In this document: positions 1-6,806 of the stretch, in pieces
How the letters are laid out: every line of letters starts with the position of its first letter
Numbering within the stretch: the stretch's first letter is position 1
Source: Bacteroidia bacterium
GTDB lineage: Bacteria; Bacteroidota; Bacteroidia; NS11-12g; UBA955
DNA: 11,727 nt
Assembly: GCA_014376345.1 (NCBI GenBank)
Contig: JACMRS010000099.1
Coordinates: 1 to 11,727, forward strand
Direction of reading: 5' to 3'
Notes under the pieces: model-generated
Database searches by the model: none
Told to the model about the DNA's origin: nothing
Seen by the model: the letters and a program-made list of their open reading frames with translations, nothing else
Translations under genes and position numbers: made by a program

Positions 1-1
1 A

Positions 2-160
2 GTACCGAGTTGTTTTTACAGATTAGGCACCCGCAATGAAGGAAAAGGGATAATTAGTTCTGTACATACAGACACTTTTGATATTGATGAGGATGCGCTG
101 GAATACGGTTCAGGGTTAATGGCGTACCTGGCGTTTGCTAGTTGTGGCGGTGTTTTATAA
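2..160 (+). CDS. M20-family amidohydrolase/metallopeptidase, C-terminal fragment
   Basis: An open frame enters from the left edge and ends at TAA 158-160, leaving 52 residues; the rest of the gene lies outside the window. The fragment has the C-terminal signature of M20-family amidohydrolases (N-acyl-amino-acid or hippurate hydrolase type): FYRLGTRNEGKG, then a VHT..FDIDEDAL stretch, then a G-LMAYLA helix. In this family the His of the (V/L)H-x-x-F-D-I-D-E motif (here codon 65-67) is a ligand of the dinuclear metal site, and the enzymes hydrolyse N-acyl amino acids or peptides. These are family facts; here only the tail is seen, so substrate and start are unknown. The last residues (SCGGVL) are not part of any conserved motif I know. 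It converges on the coaE operon. Confidence 0.8.
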   Translation, partial: VPSCFYRLGTRNEGKGIISSVHTDTFDIDEDALEYGSGLMAYLAFASCGGVL

Positions 161-163
161 GTT

Positions 164-178
164 AGTTGGTTACCAACT
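164..178. terminator. Possible weak bidirectional terminator hairpin
   Basis: A 7-bp perfect inverted repeat (AGTTGGT / ACCAACT around one base) starts four bases after the stop of the M20 gene and lies between two convergent genes. On the plus strand it is followed only by TTTAAG, so it lacks a proper U-tract, and the loop must open to about three bases. Position favours a terminator; the structure is weak. Confidence 0.3.
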
Positions 179-227
179 TTAAGTTCTGCATTCAATACAC
201 TAATTCCGGTAAGCCGACAGAGTAATT

Positions 228-824
228 TTAATTCAGGATGAGGGAACGAGAAATAAATAACCGATGCAAACCATTTACCTGATCGGTAAGCGATGCTGTG
301 CCATCGTTGTAAATGATGTATTGTACAAGTTTAATTTTTTCTTCTTCGGGCATTTGCTTTGACATTCTGTTTAAGATTTCCTCGTTGGTTGAGCCATCTC
401 GATCAGCTACCCGTTGCAGGCGCAACTCTTTTGGTGCATACACAAGAATGATTTTATCAACTGTTAAGCGGCTGACTGTTTCAAGCATAATGGCGGCTTC
501 TTTAATTACATAGGGGGCTGTTTGCTTATTACACCACTCAGTGAAATCATTGAAAACCACAGGATGAACAATTGCATTGATCTTCTGCAGTTTTGCAGGA
601 TCTTGAAACACAATATCGCTTAAATGTTTAGTATTGAGTGACCCTTCCGCAGAATAAGATTCTGTTCCGAAAGCCTCAATAAGTTGCGTTCTGATTGGCT
701 CTTCGAGCATCAGCTCTTTGCCGCGCTCATCTGCAGAATAAACAGGGACACCAAGTTGGTGGAACATTTTGCAAACTGTAGTTTTACCGCTTCCGATTCC
801 GCCGGTGATCCCGATCTTTAGCAT
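228..824 (-). CDS. coaE: Dephospho-CoA kinase
   Basis: CoaE phosphorylates the 3'-hydroxyl of the ribose of dephospho-CoA with ATP, the last step of coenzyme A synthesis, in the cytoplasm. The 198-residue product has the usual family length. It opens with the P-loop GGIGSGKT (residues 8-15). The conserved INAIVHPVVF segment follows at about 85-95, then VIKEAAIMLET in place of the usual acceptor-lid loop, and then LVYAPKELRLQRVADRDG with the RxxxRDG pattern of the lid region. The C-terminus carries the Q-M-P-E-E-E-K ... IIYNDG pattern typical of CoaE. The ATG overlaps the yajC stop as TAATG, so translation is probably coupled to yajC. It is the last gene of the nusB operon and converges on the M20 gene. 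Confidence 0.96.
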   Translation of the reverse strand: MLKIGITGGIGSGKTTVCKMFHQLGVPVYSADERGKELMLEEPIRTQLIEAFGTESYSAEGSLNTKHLSDIVFQDPAKLQKINAIVHPVVFNDFTEWCNKQTAPYVIKEAAIMLETVSRLTVDKIILVYAPKELRLQRVADRDGSTNEEILNRMSKQMPEEEKIKLVQYIIYNDGTASLTDQVNGLHRLFISRSLILN

Positions 825-1150
825 TATGCTTTGGCTTCTTCGGCCTTAACTGGAGCGTTAAGTGGCATTCTCATTTCCATAGAGATACCGGATTTTTCGA
901 GTTTAAACTTGCTTCCTTCACAATCGATAGTTACAGTTTTATCATCCATGCTGATCACTTTTCCGTGAATACCGCCGTTAGTGATAATTCTGTCTCCTTT
1001 TTTTAATTCAGACATAAAGCCTTTTTGTTTTTTGGCTTTTTTCTGGTTAGGAAGAATAAAGAAAAAATAGAATACTGCCAGCATCATTAAGATCATTGGA
1101 AGTGTTCCGGTAATAAAGCTCGGCTGAGCCTGTGTTGCTAATAAAGTCAT
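824..1150 (-). CDS. yajC: Sec translocase accessory subunit YajC
   Basis: YajC is a small inner-membrane protein that associates with SecDF and SecYEG in protein export. The 108-residue product has the expected shape: a short periplasmic N-terminus, one membrane helix at about 17-33 (ILMMLAVFYFFFILP), then a strongly basic segment QKKAKKQK (36-43). A conserved soluble domain follows with KKGDRIITNGGIHGKV (50-65), the family hallmark, and ends in an Ala/Glu/Lys-rich tail. It lies 22 bases after the DUF1573 gene and overlaps coaE by one base, so it is mid-operon. No Shine-Dalgarno sequence is visible; the bases before the ATG are A-rich, as is common in Bacteroidota. Confidence 0.95.
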   Translation of the reverse strand: MTLLATQAQPSFITGTLPMILMMLAVFYFFFILPNQKKAKKQKGFMSELKKGDRIITNGGIHGKVISMDDKTVTIDCEGSKFKLEKSGISMEMRMPLNAPVKAEEAKA

Positions 1151-1172
1151 TATTGATTTGTTATTATTTTAA

Positions 1173-1649
1173 TTAATTTCTTGGAGGATAAACGTTTGCA
1201 GTAAATTCAAGAACAATAGGATTTTCCTTTGCGTTTGTATTGATAGTAACTGTTTTAGTATTCATAACAGGTGTTTTGCTGTCGCCACTTTTTCCACTGC
1301 TGTGAAACTCAACTGTGATCTCACTTTCTTCACCCGGTTTAATTGGTGAATGGTTCCAGTTCGGTACTGTACAACCGCAAGCAGCTTCGCAATTATTGAT
1401 AATTAACGGAGCTGTTCCTGTATTTTTAAAACGATAAATATGTTTTACCGTTTCACCATCAACTATATCGCCAAAGTCATGTGTCCTGCTATCAAAAGTA
1501 ATAACCGGATAATCCTTATTATTATTCGCTTCGGGGTCGCTGGCGGTTGACTTGTTGTCAATCATTTCTGTAGAGTACCCATTTTCAGTAGTATTGCTTT
1601 TACATCCTGCAACTGCAACCAAAATTAAAATATATAAAACCTGTTTCAT
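1173..1649 (-). CDS. DUF1573-domain lipoprotein
   Basis: I chose the ATG at 1649 because it gives a compact lipoprotein signal, MKQVLYILILVAVAGC, with lipobox VAGC and the acylated Cys at residue 16. An in-frame ATG at 1685, touching the nusB stop, would add 12 residues (including two Lys) and cannot be excluded. After a low-complexity Asn/Ser/Glu linker, residues about 50-153 form a DUF1573 domain: FD...HDFGDI..GE.V.H.Y.FKNTG..PLII, then the cysteine cluster C87-x3-C91-x-C93, then IKPGEE.EI.VEF. The fold resembles immunoglobulin-like (ASH/MSP-type) beta-sandwich domains; the molecular function in Bacteroidota is not established. It is probably anchored in the envelope by its lipid. It lies between nusB and yajC in the same operon, 22 bases before yajC. 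Confidence 0.88.
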   Translation of the reverse strand: MKQVLYILILVAVAGCKSNTTENGYSTEMIDNKSTASDPEANNNKDYPVITFDSRTHDFGDIVDGETVKHIYRFKNTGTAPLIINNCEAACGCTVPNWNHSPIKPGEESEITVEFHSSGKSGDSKTPVMNTKTVTINTNAKENPIVLEFTANVYPPRN

Positions 1650-1685
1650 ATTAAATATCTTTTTTACAAAATTACTAAATACCAT

Positions 1686-2630
1686 TTAATTATCACGCAA
1701 TCCTCTGCCGGTTTTTGAAACCTTTCCCTGTTCAGTTAGTTTAATCCTGATTTTATCAAGCACACCATTAAGAAACATATTACTTTTAGGCGTACTATAT
1801 TCTTTAGCAATATCAAGGTATTCATTGATTGTAACCTTCACAGGAACTTCTTTAAAGAACATGAATTCACAAACAGCCATTTCAATCAGAATCATATCCA
1901 CAATTGTAATACGTTCAGTATCCCAGTTAGGGGCGTTGGCAGTTACAAGTTCGTTAATTGTTTCCTTTTCAGTGATAGCTTTTTCAAAAAGCTCTCTTGC
2001 AAAAGCAATATCCTCAGCTTCATTATTTGAAAGCATTGAAAGTTTAAATGGTTTATCACTGCTGATGGTTTCTATGGTTCTCATCACAGATTTAATCAGG
2101 GCGATATCATCATCCTGCCAGTTTGCATAAGCTTCTTCCATTTTATCATTGAAAAATTCATTGTTTGCAAAGGCATATTCATAAAGACTCAGAAGAAATT
2201 CTTTTTGCTGATTAAGATCCGGATTTTCGAATACCAGATAGTCTACAAAAAAATCTTCACTGCGGATAAGAGGAAAAAGTTTCTCGAAAACTTCGCCGTA
2301 TTTATCCCAACTGTAAGGAATTTTCTTTGCGCGGAGGTTAAATTGTTCGTTATCCTCCATAGATTGTAAGATACCATTGTTATCTAAAACTGAAGCAGCA
2401 CGAATATTTTCTTTGGATGGGAAATATTTACCAACTTCAATATCCTTATCACTTTCCAGATACGACCTGAAATTCAGGGGCATTTGCAGCATAAAGATAT
2501 ACATATCGAACATTCCCTGCATGGAACGGTCTAAGTGTCTTAAAAATTCAGGTATTGATTTCCCCCCCTGTTGTCCGTAGGCGTATAGCCATTGGAACAC
2601 CTTAACTCTAATTAATCTCCTTGAAAGCAT
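1686..2630 (-). CDS. nusB: Transcription antitermination protein NusB (long Bacteroidota form)
   Basis: NusB binds boxA RNA with NusE (ribosomal protein S10) and helps RNA polymerase read through rRNA operons. The start at 2630 gives 314 residues beginning MLSRRLIRVKVFQWLYAYGQQ, the usual beginning of the long NusB forms of this phylum. A start at 2669 would add 13 residues but would put the ATG upstream of the promoter element at 2648-2655, so I reject it. The classical NusB fold is in the C-terminal half (about 160-300), with NWDTERITIVDMILIEMAVCEF and VPVKVTINEYLDIAKEYSTPKSNMFLNGVLDKI. The N-terminal extension of about 150 residues is what makes it twice the length of the Escherichia coli protein. 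Codons 21-23 contain a run of seven G. It is first in the operon. Confidence 0.94.
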   Translation of the reverse strand: MLSRRLIRVKVFQWLYAYGQQGGKSIPEFLRHLDRSMQGMFDMYIFMLQMPLNFRSYLESDKDIEVGKYFPSKENIRAASVLDNNGILQSMEDNEQFNLRAKKIPYSWDKYGEVFEKLFPLIRSEDFFVDYLVFENPDLNQQKEFLLSLYEYAFANNEFFNDKMEEAYANWQDDDIALIKSVMRTIETISSDKPFKLSMLSNNEAEDIAFARELFEKAITEKETINELVTANAPNWDTERITIVDMILIEMAVCEFMFFKEVPVKVTINEYLDIAKEYSTPKSNMFLNGVLDKIRIKLTEQGKVSKTGRGLRDN

Positions 2631-2647
2631 CTGAACAAATTGGGTGG

Positions 2648-2655
2648 CAAAGTTA
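2648..2655 (-). promoter_or_regulatory. nusB operon promoter -7 element
   Basis: Read on the minus strand this is TAACTTTG, an exact match to the Bacteroidota housekeeping -7 consensus TAnnTTTG. Transcription would start near 2643, giving a leader of about 13 bases before the ATG at 2630. No clear -33 TTG is seen at the expected distance. The same octamer recurs upstream of the gene at 8129. Confidence 0.6.
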
Positions 2656-2724
2656 ATCAAATTAAACACTGTAATTGTGTAAATCTCATATTATTTTATG
2701 TAAAATTTCAAGTAGGTACAACTC

Positions 2725-2732
2725 TATATTTG
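2725..2732 (+). promoter_or_regulatory. YitT-gene promoter -7 element
   Basis: TATATTTG is an exact TAnnTTTG match. Its G lies 17 bases before the ATG at 2750, so the transcript would begin near 2737. It supports the start at 2750 over the in-frame upstream ATG at 2675, which would lie before the promoter. The nusB promoter fires the other way from the same gap. Confidence 0.6.
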
Positions 2733-2749
2733 TACACTTACAAAATAAG

Positions 2750-3661
2750 ATGATAAAGGCAGCGGTAAAAATGTTGGAGGAGGAGGTTCCATCCGTATCC
2801 AGAATCAATCTGGGGCTGTATGCCAAAGACCTTTTTTTTATTTGTTCAGGCATTTTCTGTGCCACTATCGGATTGAAAGGATTCTTGCTACCAAATGGTT
2901 TTCTTGACGGTGGAGTTACCGGGATTTCACTTTTGGTTAACAAACTCACCTTTATTTCATTACCTTTATTAATTTTCATTATTAATCTTCCATTTATATT
3001 TATAGGTGCAAGACTGGTATCAAAACTATTCGCGATTAAAACGTTACTGGCAATTGCAGCCCTTTCAATTGTTCTGACTTTTATTGACATTCCAAACATT
3101 ACAGACGACAAAGTTCTGATTGCTTGTTTTGGGGGATTTTTTCTTGGTGCCGGAATTGGACTTAATATACGTGGAGGCTGTGTTATTGACGGTACAGAAG
3201 TAATGGCAATTTTTATCAGCAGAAACTCAAGTATGACAGTTGGTGATGTGATTGCCGCTTTCAACATTATTATTTTTGGAGTTTCTGCCTATCTTTTTGA
3301 TTTAGAAACAGCACTTTATTCCATGTTAACTTATCTGGCAGCCTCTAAAACAGTAGATTTCCTTATAAACGGTATTGAAGAATATATTGGTGTTACCGTC
3401 ATTTCAGAAAAAGCAGATGAAGTTGAAAAAGCAATTACAGTAAACCTGAGAAGGGCAGTGACAATTTATAAAGGTGAAGGCGGAACAGGATCACATGGCA
3501 CAAAAAACGGCGATAGGAAAATTATATTTTCAGTAGTAACCCGTTTAGAGGTTCAACGCTTGGTAATTGAAATTGAAAAAATAGATCCGGATGCTTTTGT
3601 GGTTCAGCACCCTATAAAAGATACCAAAGGCGGGATGATTAAAAAAAGACCGCTGCATTGA
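2750..3661 (+). CDS. YitT-family membrane protein with C-terminal DUF2179 domain
   Basis: The 303-residue product (start at 2750, chosen because the promoter element at 2725-2732 lies just upstream) begins with a short cytoplasmic helix. A block of about five to six hydrophobic segments follows, typical of the YitT membrane domain (DUF161): FFICSGIFCATIGLKGFLLPNGFLDGGVTGISLLV, LPLLIFIINLPFIFIGARLV, LLAIAALSIVLTFI, ACFGGFFLGAGIGLNIRGGCVIDGTEV, and VIAAFNIIIFGVSAYLF. The soluble C-terminus (about residues 215-303) matches DUF2179: VTVISEKADEV, a GEGGTGSHG loop, then FSVVTRLEVQRLVIEIEKIDPDAFVVQHP. The family is widespread in Bacillota and Bacteroidota but its transport or signalling role is unresolved; no substrate can be inferred. 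It is monocistronic and diverges from nusB. Confidence 0.9.
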   Translation: MIKAAVKMLEEEVPSVSRINLGLYAKDLFFICSGIFCATIGLKGFLLPNGFLDGGVTGISLLVNKLTFISLPLLIFIINLPFIFIGARLVSKLFAIKTLLAIAALSIVLTFIDIPNITDDKVLIACFGGFFLGAGIGLNIRGGCVIDGTEVMAIFISRNSSMTVGDVIAAFNIIIFGVSAYLFDLETALYSMLTYLAASKTVDFLINGIEEYIGVTVISEKADEVEKAITVNLRRAVTIYKGEGGTGSHGTKNGDRKIIFSVVTRLEVQRLVIEIEKIDPDAFVVQHPIKDTKGGMIKKRPLH

Positions 3662-3737
3662 TTGCTGATTTCTGATTTTGCGATTTCTGATTTAAGATTT
3701 AGGATTTTATATTTTAGAGTTAGTCATTTTGAACAAA

Positions 3738-3769
3738 ATTTAGTTGACGGTATTCCGTCAAAACTAAAT
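3738..3769. repeat. Bulged hairpin inside the inverted-repeat element
   Basis: TTGACGG (3744-3750) pairs with CCGTCAA (3755-3761) around a TATT loop. An outer stem ATTTAG/CTAAAT continues it after a two-base AA bulge at 3762-3763. It lacks a following U-tract, so I call it structural rather than a terminator. Confidence 0.6.
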
Positions 3770-3867
3770 GCAGTGAAGAACCTCACACGCTATTATCATT
3801 CCTCTATATTGTGACCAAAGTAGAAACACATAAGATTCTTCAGTCCTCGCGGCTCAGCCAAGACTTT

Positions 3868-3897
3868 ATTTCATTCTCGGCTTAGCCGAGATGAAAT
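3868..3897. repeat. Long hairpin inside the inverted-repeat element
   Basis: ATTTCA-T-TCTCGGCT (3868-3882) pairs with AGCCGAGA-TGAAAT (3884-3897), giving 14 base pairs with one bulged T. It sits between convergent genes and could slow polymerase on either strand, but no U-run follows on either side. Confidence 0.6.
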
Positions 3898-3983
3898 TAC
3901 GCTCAAAATGACCGACAGGGTTTGAGTGAAAGATCTCTCCAATTCGTAATTAGTAATTAAAAAACTGTAATTCGTAACCAACT

Positions 3984-5471
3984 TCACCTCACCTTCCTGA
4001 ATATATAAATATCATGCCAGCCCATTTGCCCTTTGGGATAATTATCTTCTTTAAACAATTTCAACAATTCATAATTGGGATTTTCCTGCAACCATTTAAG
4101 AGGCATCCTCCCTTCCCTCCCACTAAAATAACCATCCCAAAAAACTATTGCATTTTTTGGTGTCCAGTCATCTTCTTTATTAATGCTCCAGATAAAATAA
4201 GTCTGCTTAATATCCAGTGGATCCTTATTCATTCTCACATTCAACGAAGGAAGCTGATGGATAAGCAAACCTTCTGCAAGACCTTCCTGTCGTAACCAGG
4301 ATTCTGCCTTGTTGTAATTATCAAGTCCCGGATCTTCTTTTACAGGACTGGTACTGTATTTCAAAGGGGAAACATAATAATTAACACGATAAGCACCAAT
4401 AAACAAAAGTATAAAGATGAGTACATTCAGCAATCTTTTGTTGCTGAGAAAAACTGTTTTTCTGCTAAGATAATTCCAGCCTTTTAAAGCAATTAATGAA
4501 GTACAAGGAACAATGACAGCCATTACCCGGTATAATCCTTCTGAACCCAGCATGCCTTTCCAAAATATAAAAGTATGCGCGGCGAAATAGGCGACAATGA
4601 TACCACAAAGAAAAAATATTTCGAATAAAAGCGTTTCCGGATAATGCTTTTTAACAACACTGCTATTTTTAATTTCTCTGATACTAACAATCATCTTTGT
4701 AAAACCAGCAAACAACAATGCAGAACCTGCAAAACCCCATATTTGACAGCTATGTCTCAAATAATGAATCAATCTTCCCGGCTCCTGATAACTTGCTTTC
4801 TGTTCACCTGCTCTGATATAGGGATTGTCACCAATGATCCAGGTCCAGTTGTTAAAATAAATTCTGCCAATTATACAAAACAGTATTGAACCAACAAGCA
4901 ACAATGGCAATCGTTTAAATTGTTTCGAAACTAAAAGAAAAAGTATTAAAGCTCCGATAATCACAAACCCTTCGCTGCGAAAAAAAGGAAGAAAAGATAT
5001 CAGAATTAAAGAGGCATTCTTTCTTTTATATATCCAAAGTAAAACGGCAATTGAAAGTGCAAGCGCATTTAATGGTTCAGTAAGTCCACTAATAGAATTG
5101 CCAAACAAAACAGGTGAAAATGTTGCGATGGCAACTGCGAGCCAGGCATTGTTATATCCTAGTCTTCGTGCGCATAAAAAACAAATCCACCCGGTTAATA
5201 CAGTACAAAAAATGTTAAATACAATCAGTCCGCTGAAACCGAGCTGACAAAATGGTGATGCAATAAGAGTAAAAAGTGGTTTTCCCCATTGATCGAGGAA
5301 AAGTTGCGGATGTTTAGTAGCAAAACGTGCAATGAGGTAATGGTTCCAGCTGTCTTGCCCACCTTCAACATTACCTCGACTTTGCAGCCAGATACCAATT
5401 AATGCAAAAAGGGCTAAAGCGGAGGTGAATCCGGCTTTAACCCTTTCATTATTTATAAAGGATCTTAGCAT
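3984..5471 (-). CDS. Predicted GT-C-type integral membrane glycosyltransferase
   Basis: The 495-residue product has about ten to eleven hydrophobic spans between residues 13 and 362, then a soluble C-terminal part of about 130 residues that is probably periplasmic. Features shared with polyprenyl-phosphate-sugar-dependent GT-C transferases are an acidic residue in the first external loop (GGQDSWNHYLIAR, D40), an external SGLTEPLNALAL motif (E132), and FFRSEGF at 163-169, like the RPEG motif of mannosyltransferase-type enzymes. By family these move a sugar from a lipid-linked donor onto a glycan, lipid or protein on the outer face of the inner membrane. Donor and acceptor cannot be inferred. 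It starts 10 bases after the leucine dehydrogenase stop and is probably co-transcribed; the two have no obvious shared pathway. Confidence 0.7.
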   Translation of the reverse strand: MLRSFINNERVKAGFTSALALFALIGIWLQSRGNVEGGQDSWNHYLIARFATKHPQLFLDQWGKPLFTLIASPFCQLGFSGLIVFNIFCTVLTGWICFLCARRLGYNNAWLAVAIATFSPVLFGNSISGLTEPLNALALSIAVLLWIYKRKNASLILISFLPFFRSEGFVIIGALILFLLVSKQFKRLPLLLVGSILFCIIGRIYFNNWTWIIGDNPYIRAGEQKASYQEPGRLIHYLRHSCQIWGFAGSALLFAGFTKMIVSIREIKNSSVVKKHYPETLLFEIFFLCGIIVAYFAAHTFIFWKGMLGSEGLYRVMAVIVPCTSLIALKGWNYLSRKTVFLSNKRLLNVLIFILLFIGAYRVNYYVSPLKYSTSPVKEDPGLDNYNKAESWLRQEGLAEGLLIHQLPSLNVRMNKDPLDIKQTYFIWSINKEDDWTPKNAIVFWDGYFSGREGRMPLKWLQENPNYELLKLFKEDNYPKGQMGWHDIYIFRKVR

Positions 5472-5481
5472 CCTTAATTTA

Positions 5482-6582
5482 TTAGTAAGTTGACTTTAAC
5501 AGCATGTGATCATTGATGCGTTTTTCTGCAAGATGAATTGCTGCAAGCTGAGTATTGATATTATCAGCCTCTGATTTTTTATAAATATCAAGAACTGTGT
5601 TGTAAATATTTTCAGTTTGTGAGAAAGCTCTTTCTTTAATATAACCTGTGTATTCGCTGTAAACATTGATAAGACCACCAGCATTGATTAGAAAATCGGG
5701 AGCGTAATAAATTCCTTTTGCTTTAATCATATCACCATGAGTGGTTTCTTCAAGAAGCTGATTGTTAGCTGCACCTGAAACAACTTTACACTTCAGGGTA
5801 TTGATATTTTCAGTATTTAAAATGGCACCAAGTGCACATGGAGCGAAAATATCAACATCAAGTGAGAAAATTTCTTCGGGCTTAACGATTGTAGCTTTAT
5901 ATTTATCAGCAGCTATTTTAAGGCCACTATCAAAAATATCTGTTGCAAATACAATCGCACCTTCTTTAGAAACAAGCTCTATAAGGTGAAGACCTACTTT
6001 ACCTGTACCCTGAACCGCTATTTTTTTACCTGCAAGGCTGTCGCTGCCGAAAGCTGCTTTAGCACTTGCTTTCATTCCCATGTAAACTCCGTAAGCTGTA
6101 ACAGGACTTGGGTCGCCGCCGCCGCCAAGTATTTCCGGCAAACCAACTACGTGTTCTGTTTCCATAGAGATGTACTCCATATCTTTGGTTGTAGTTCCAA
6201 CATCTTCAGCGGTAATATATTTACCACCCAGATTTTCGACGAAACGACCAAATTTACGCATCAGTGCTTCAGATTTCTGAGTTGCAGGATCACCGATGAT
6301 AACTGCTTTAGCACCACCAAGGTTCAATCCTGAAATAGCTGCTTTATAAGTCATACCACGCGACAAACGCAAGGCATCATTAATTGCTTCTTCTTCTGTT
6401 TTATAGTTCCACATACGTGTACCACCGAGTCCGGGACCGAGTACGGTATTGTGAATTGCAATAATGGCTTTAAGGCCGGTATTGTTATCCTGACAAAGCA
6501 TTATCTGCTCGTGATCGTATTTGGTTACTTTGGCAAACACATCAAACTGTGTGGTGCTGGTTGTTCCTTTTGCTTCGCTCAT
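5482..6582 (-). CDS. Leucine (Glu/Leu/Phe/Val family) dehydrogenase
   Basis: This NAD-dependent enzyme oxidatively deaminates leucine and other branched-chain amino acids to 2-oxo acids and ammonia, and runs in reverse. From the ATG at 6582 the product has 366 residues, a normal length. The N-terminal substrate domain has GPGLGGTRMWNYKTEEEAINDALRLSRGMTYKAA, with K80 in the position of the catalytic lysine of Bacillus-type leucine dehydrogenases, followed by GLNLGGAKAVI. The C-terminal Rossmann domain carries VQGTGKVGLHL (glycine motif at 192-197) and D215 at the end of the second strand, expected to bind NAD ribose. APCALGAILN, SGAANNQL and YAPDFLINAGGLINVY are also family motifs. An in-frame ATG at 6606 overlaps the promoter element, so 6582 is preferred. 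It leads a two-gene operon with the GT-C gene. Confidence 0.94.
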   Translation of the reverse strand: MSEAKGTTSTTQFDVFAKVTKYDHEQIMLCQDNNTGLKAIIAIHNTVLGPGLGGTRMWNYKTEEEAINDALRLSRGMTYKAAISGLNLGGAKAVIIGDPATQKSEALMRKFGRFVENLGGKYITAEDVGTTTKDMEYISMETEHVVGLPEILGGGGDPSPVTAYGVYMGMKASAKAAFGSDSLAGKKIAVQGTGKVGLHLIELVSKEGAIVFATDIFDSGLKIAADKYKATIVKPEEIFSLDVDIFAPCALGAILNTENINTLKCKVVSGAANNQLLEETTHGDMIKAKGIYYAPDFLINAGGLINVYSEYTGYIKERAFSQTENIYNTVLDIYKKSEADNINTQLAAIHLAEKRINDHMLLKSTY

Positions 6583-6603
6583 GATGTAATTTGAAATCGG
6601 GTG

Positions 6604-6611
6604 CAAAGGTA
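6604..6611 (-). promoter_or_regulatory. Leucine dehydrogenase promoter -7 element
   Basis: On the minus strand this is TACCTTTG, an exact TAnnTTTG match. The expected transcription start is near 6599, about 17 bases before the ATG at 6582. The overlapping ATG at 6606 is therefore unlikely to be used. No convincing -33 box was found. Confidence 0.6.
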
Positions 6612-6782
6612 AGTTAATTCACAATAAAATGCGAACCTCCCCTTCAATTTACAGAATCAGGGTTAAGTTGCGTATTATCAGCCGATTAAGATTTATTTAT
6701 AAAAACTTGTAGAAAATGAAAAAGAATCCGAGGTTTATCTTTAGCCAATATATAAAGACTTTTTTTTGTTAAGATTTGAAAG

Positions 6783-6799
6783 ATTATTGAAACAATAAT
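6783..6799. terminator. AT-only hairpin after the MORN-repeat gene
   Basis: ATTATTG-AAA-CAATAAT forms a 7-bp stem eight bases beyond the stop of the gene at 6807. The stem contains a single G-C pair, and no U-tract follows directly on the minus strand, so terminator function is only suggested by position. Confidence 0.25.
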
Positions 6800-6806
6800 T
6801 TGGGTC

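Larger units (their letters stand above)
3723..3912. repeat. MITE/REP-like element with terminal inverted repeats
   Basis: The 190-base element is bounded by GTCATTTTGAAC (3723-3734) and GCTCAAAATGAC (3901-3912), inverted copies matching at 11 of 12 bases. A second nested inverted pair is GTGAAGAACCT (3773-3783) with AGATTCTTCAG (3833-3843), 9 of 11. Inside are two strong hairpins at 3738-3769 and 3868-3897, plus a small one (GGCT-C-AGCC, 3851-3859). It encodes no protein and shows no obvious target-site duplication. The architecture fits a non-autonomous miniature element or dispersed intergenic repeat; whether copies exist elsewhere in the genome cannot be seen here. Confidence 0.6.
3662..3983. 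repeat. Gene-free convergent intergenic region rich in short repeats
   Basis: This 322-base gap between two convergent genes has no supported ORF. It begins with AT-rich direct repeats: GATTTCTGATTT at 3667-3678 and again at 3682-3693, followed by decayed copies (AAGATTT, AGGATTTT). It ends with another pair, AATTCGTAA at 3941-3949 and 3969-3977, just before the stop of the GT-C gene. Between these lies the inverted-repeat element at 3723-3912. No U-tract follows any hairpin, so canonical terminators are not evident. Confidence 0.7.

Noticed and set aside
2675..2749. N-terminal extension of 25 residues for the YitT protein from the ATG at 2675.
   Set aside because: The extension precedes the promoter element at 2725-2732 and has no counterpart in the usual start of the family.
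2686..3267. A 193-codon open frame on the minus strand opposite the YitT gene.
   Set aside because: It lies wholly antisense to a clear YitT-family coding region, shows no recognisable domain, and would overlap the promoter region of the YitT gene.
3667..3693. Two 12-bp direct repeats considered as the start of a CRISPR array.
   Set aside because: The repeat is too short, the three-base spacing is too small, and there are no further exact copies or cas genes; it is simple AT-rich repetition.
5986..6333. A 115-codon plus-strand frame opposite leucine dehydrogenase.
   Set aside because: It is antisense to the NAD-binding and catalytic regions of an unmistakable enzyme and has a Cys/Phe/Ser/Thr-rich composition typical of shadow frames.
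6716..6772. An 18-residue open frame (MKKNPRF...) in the gap between leucine dehydrogenase and the MORN-repeat gene.
   Set aside because: It is very short, has no promoter element at a suitable distance, and has a length expected by chance in AT-rich DNA.
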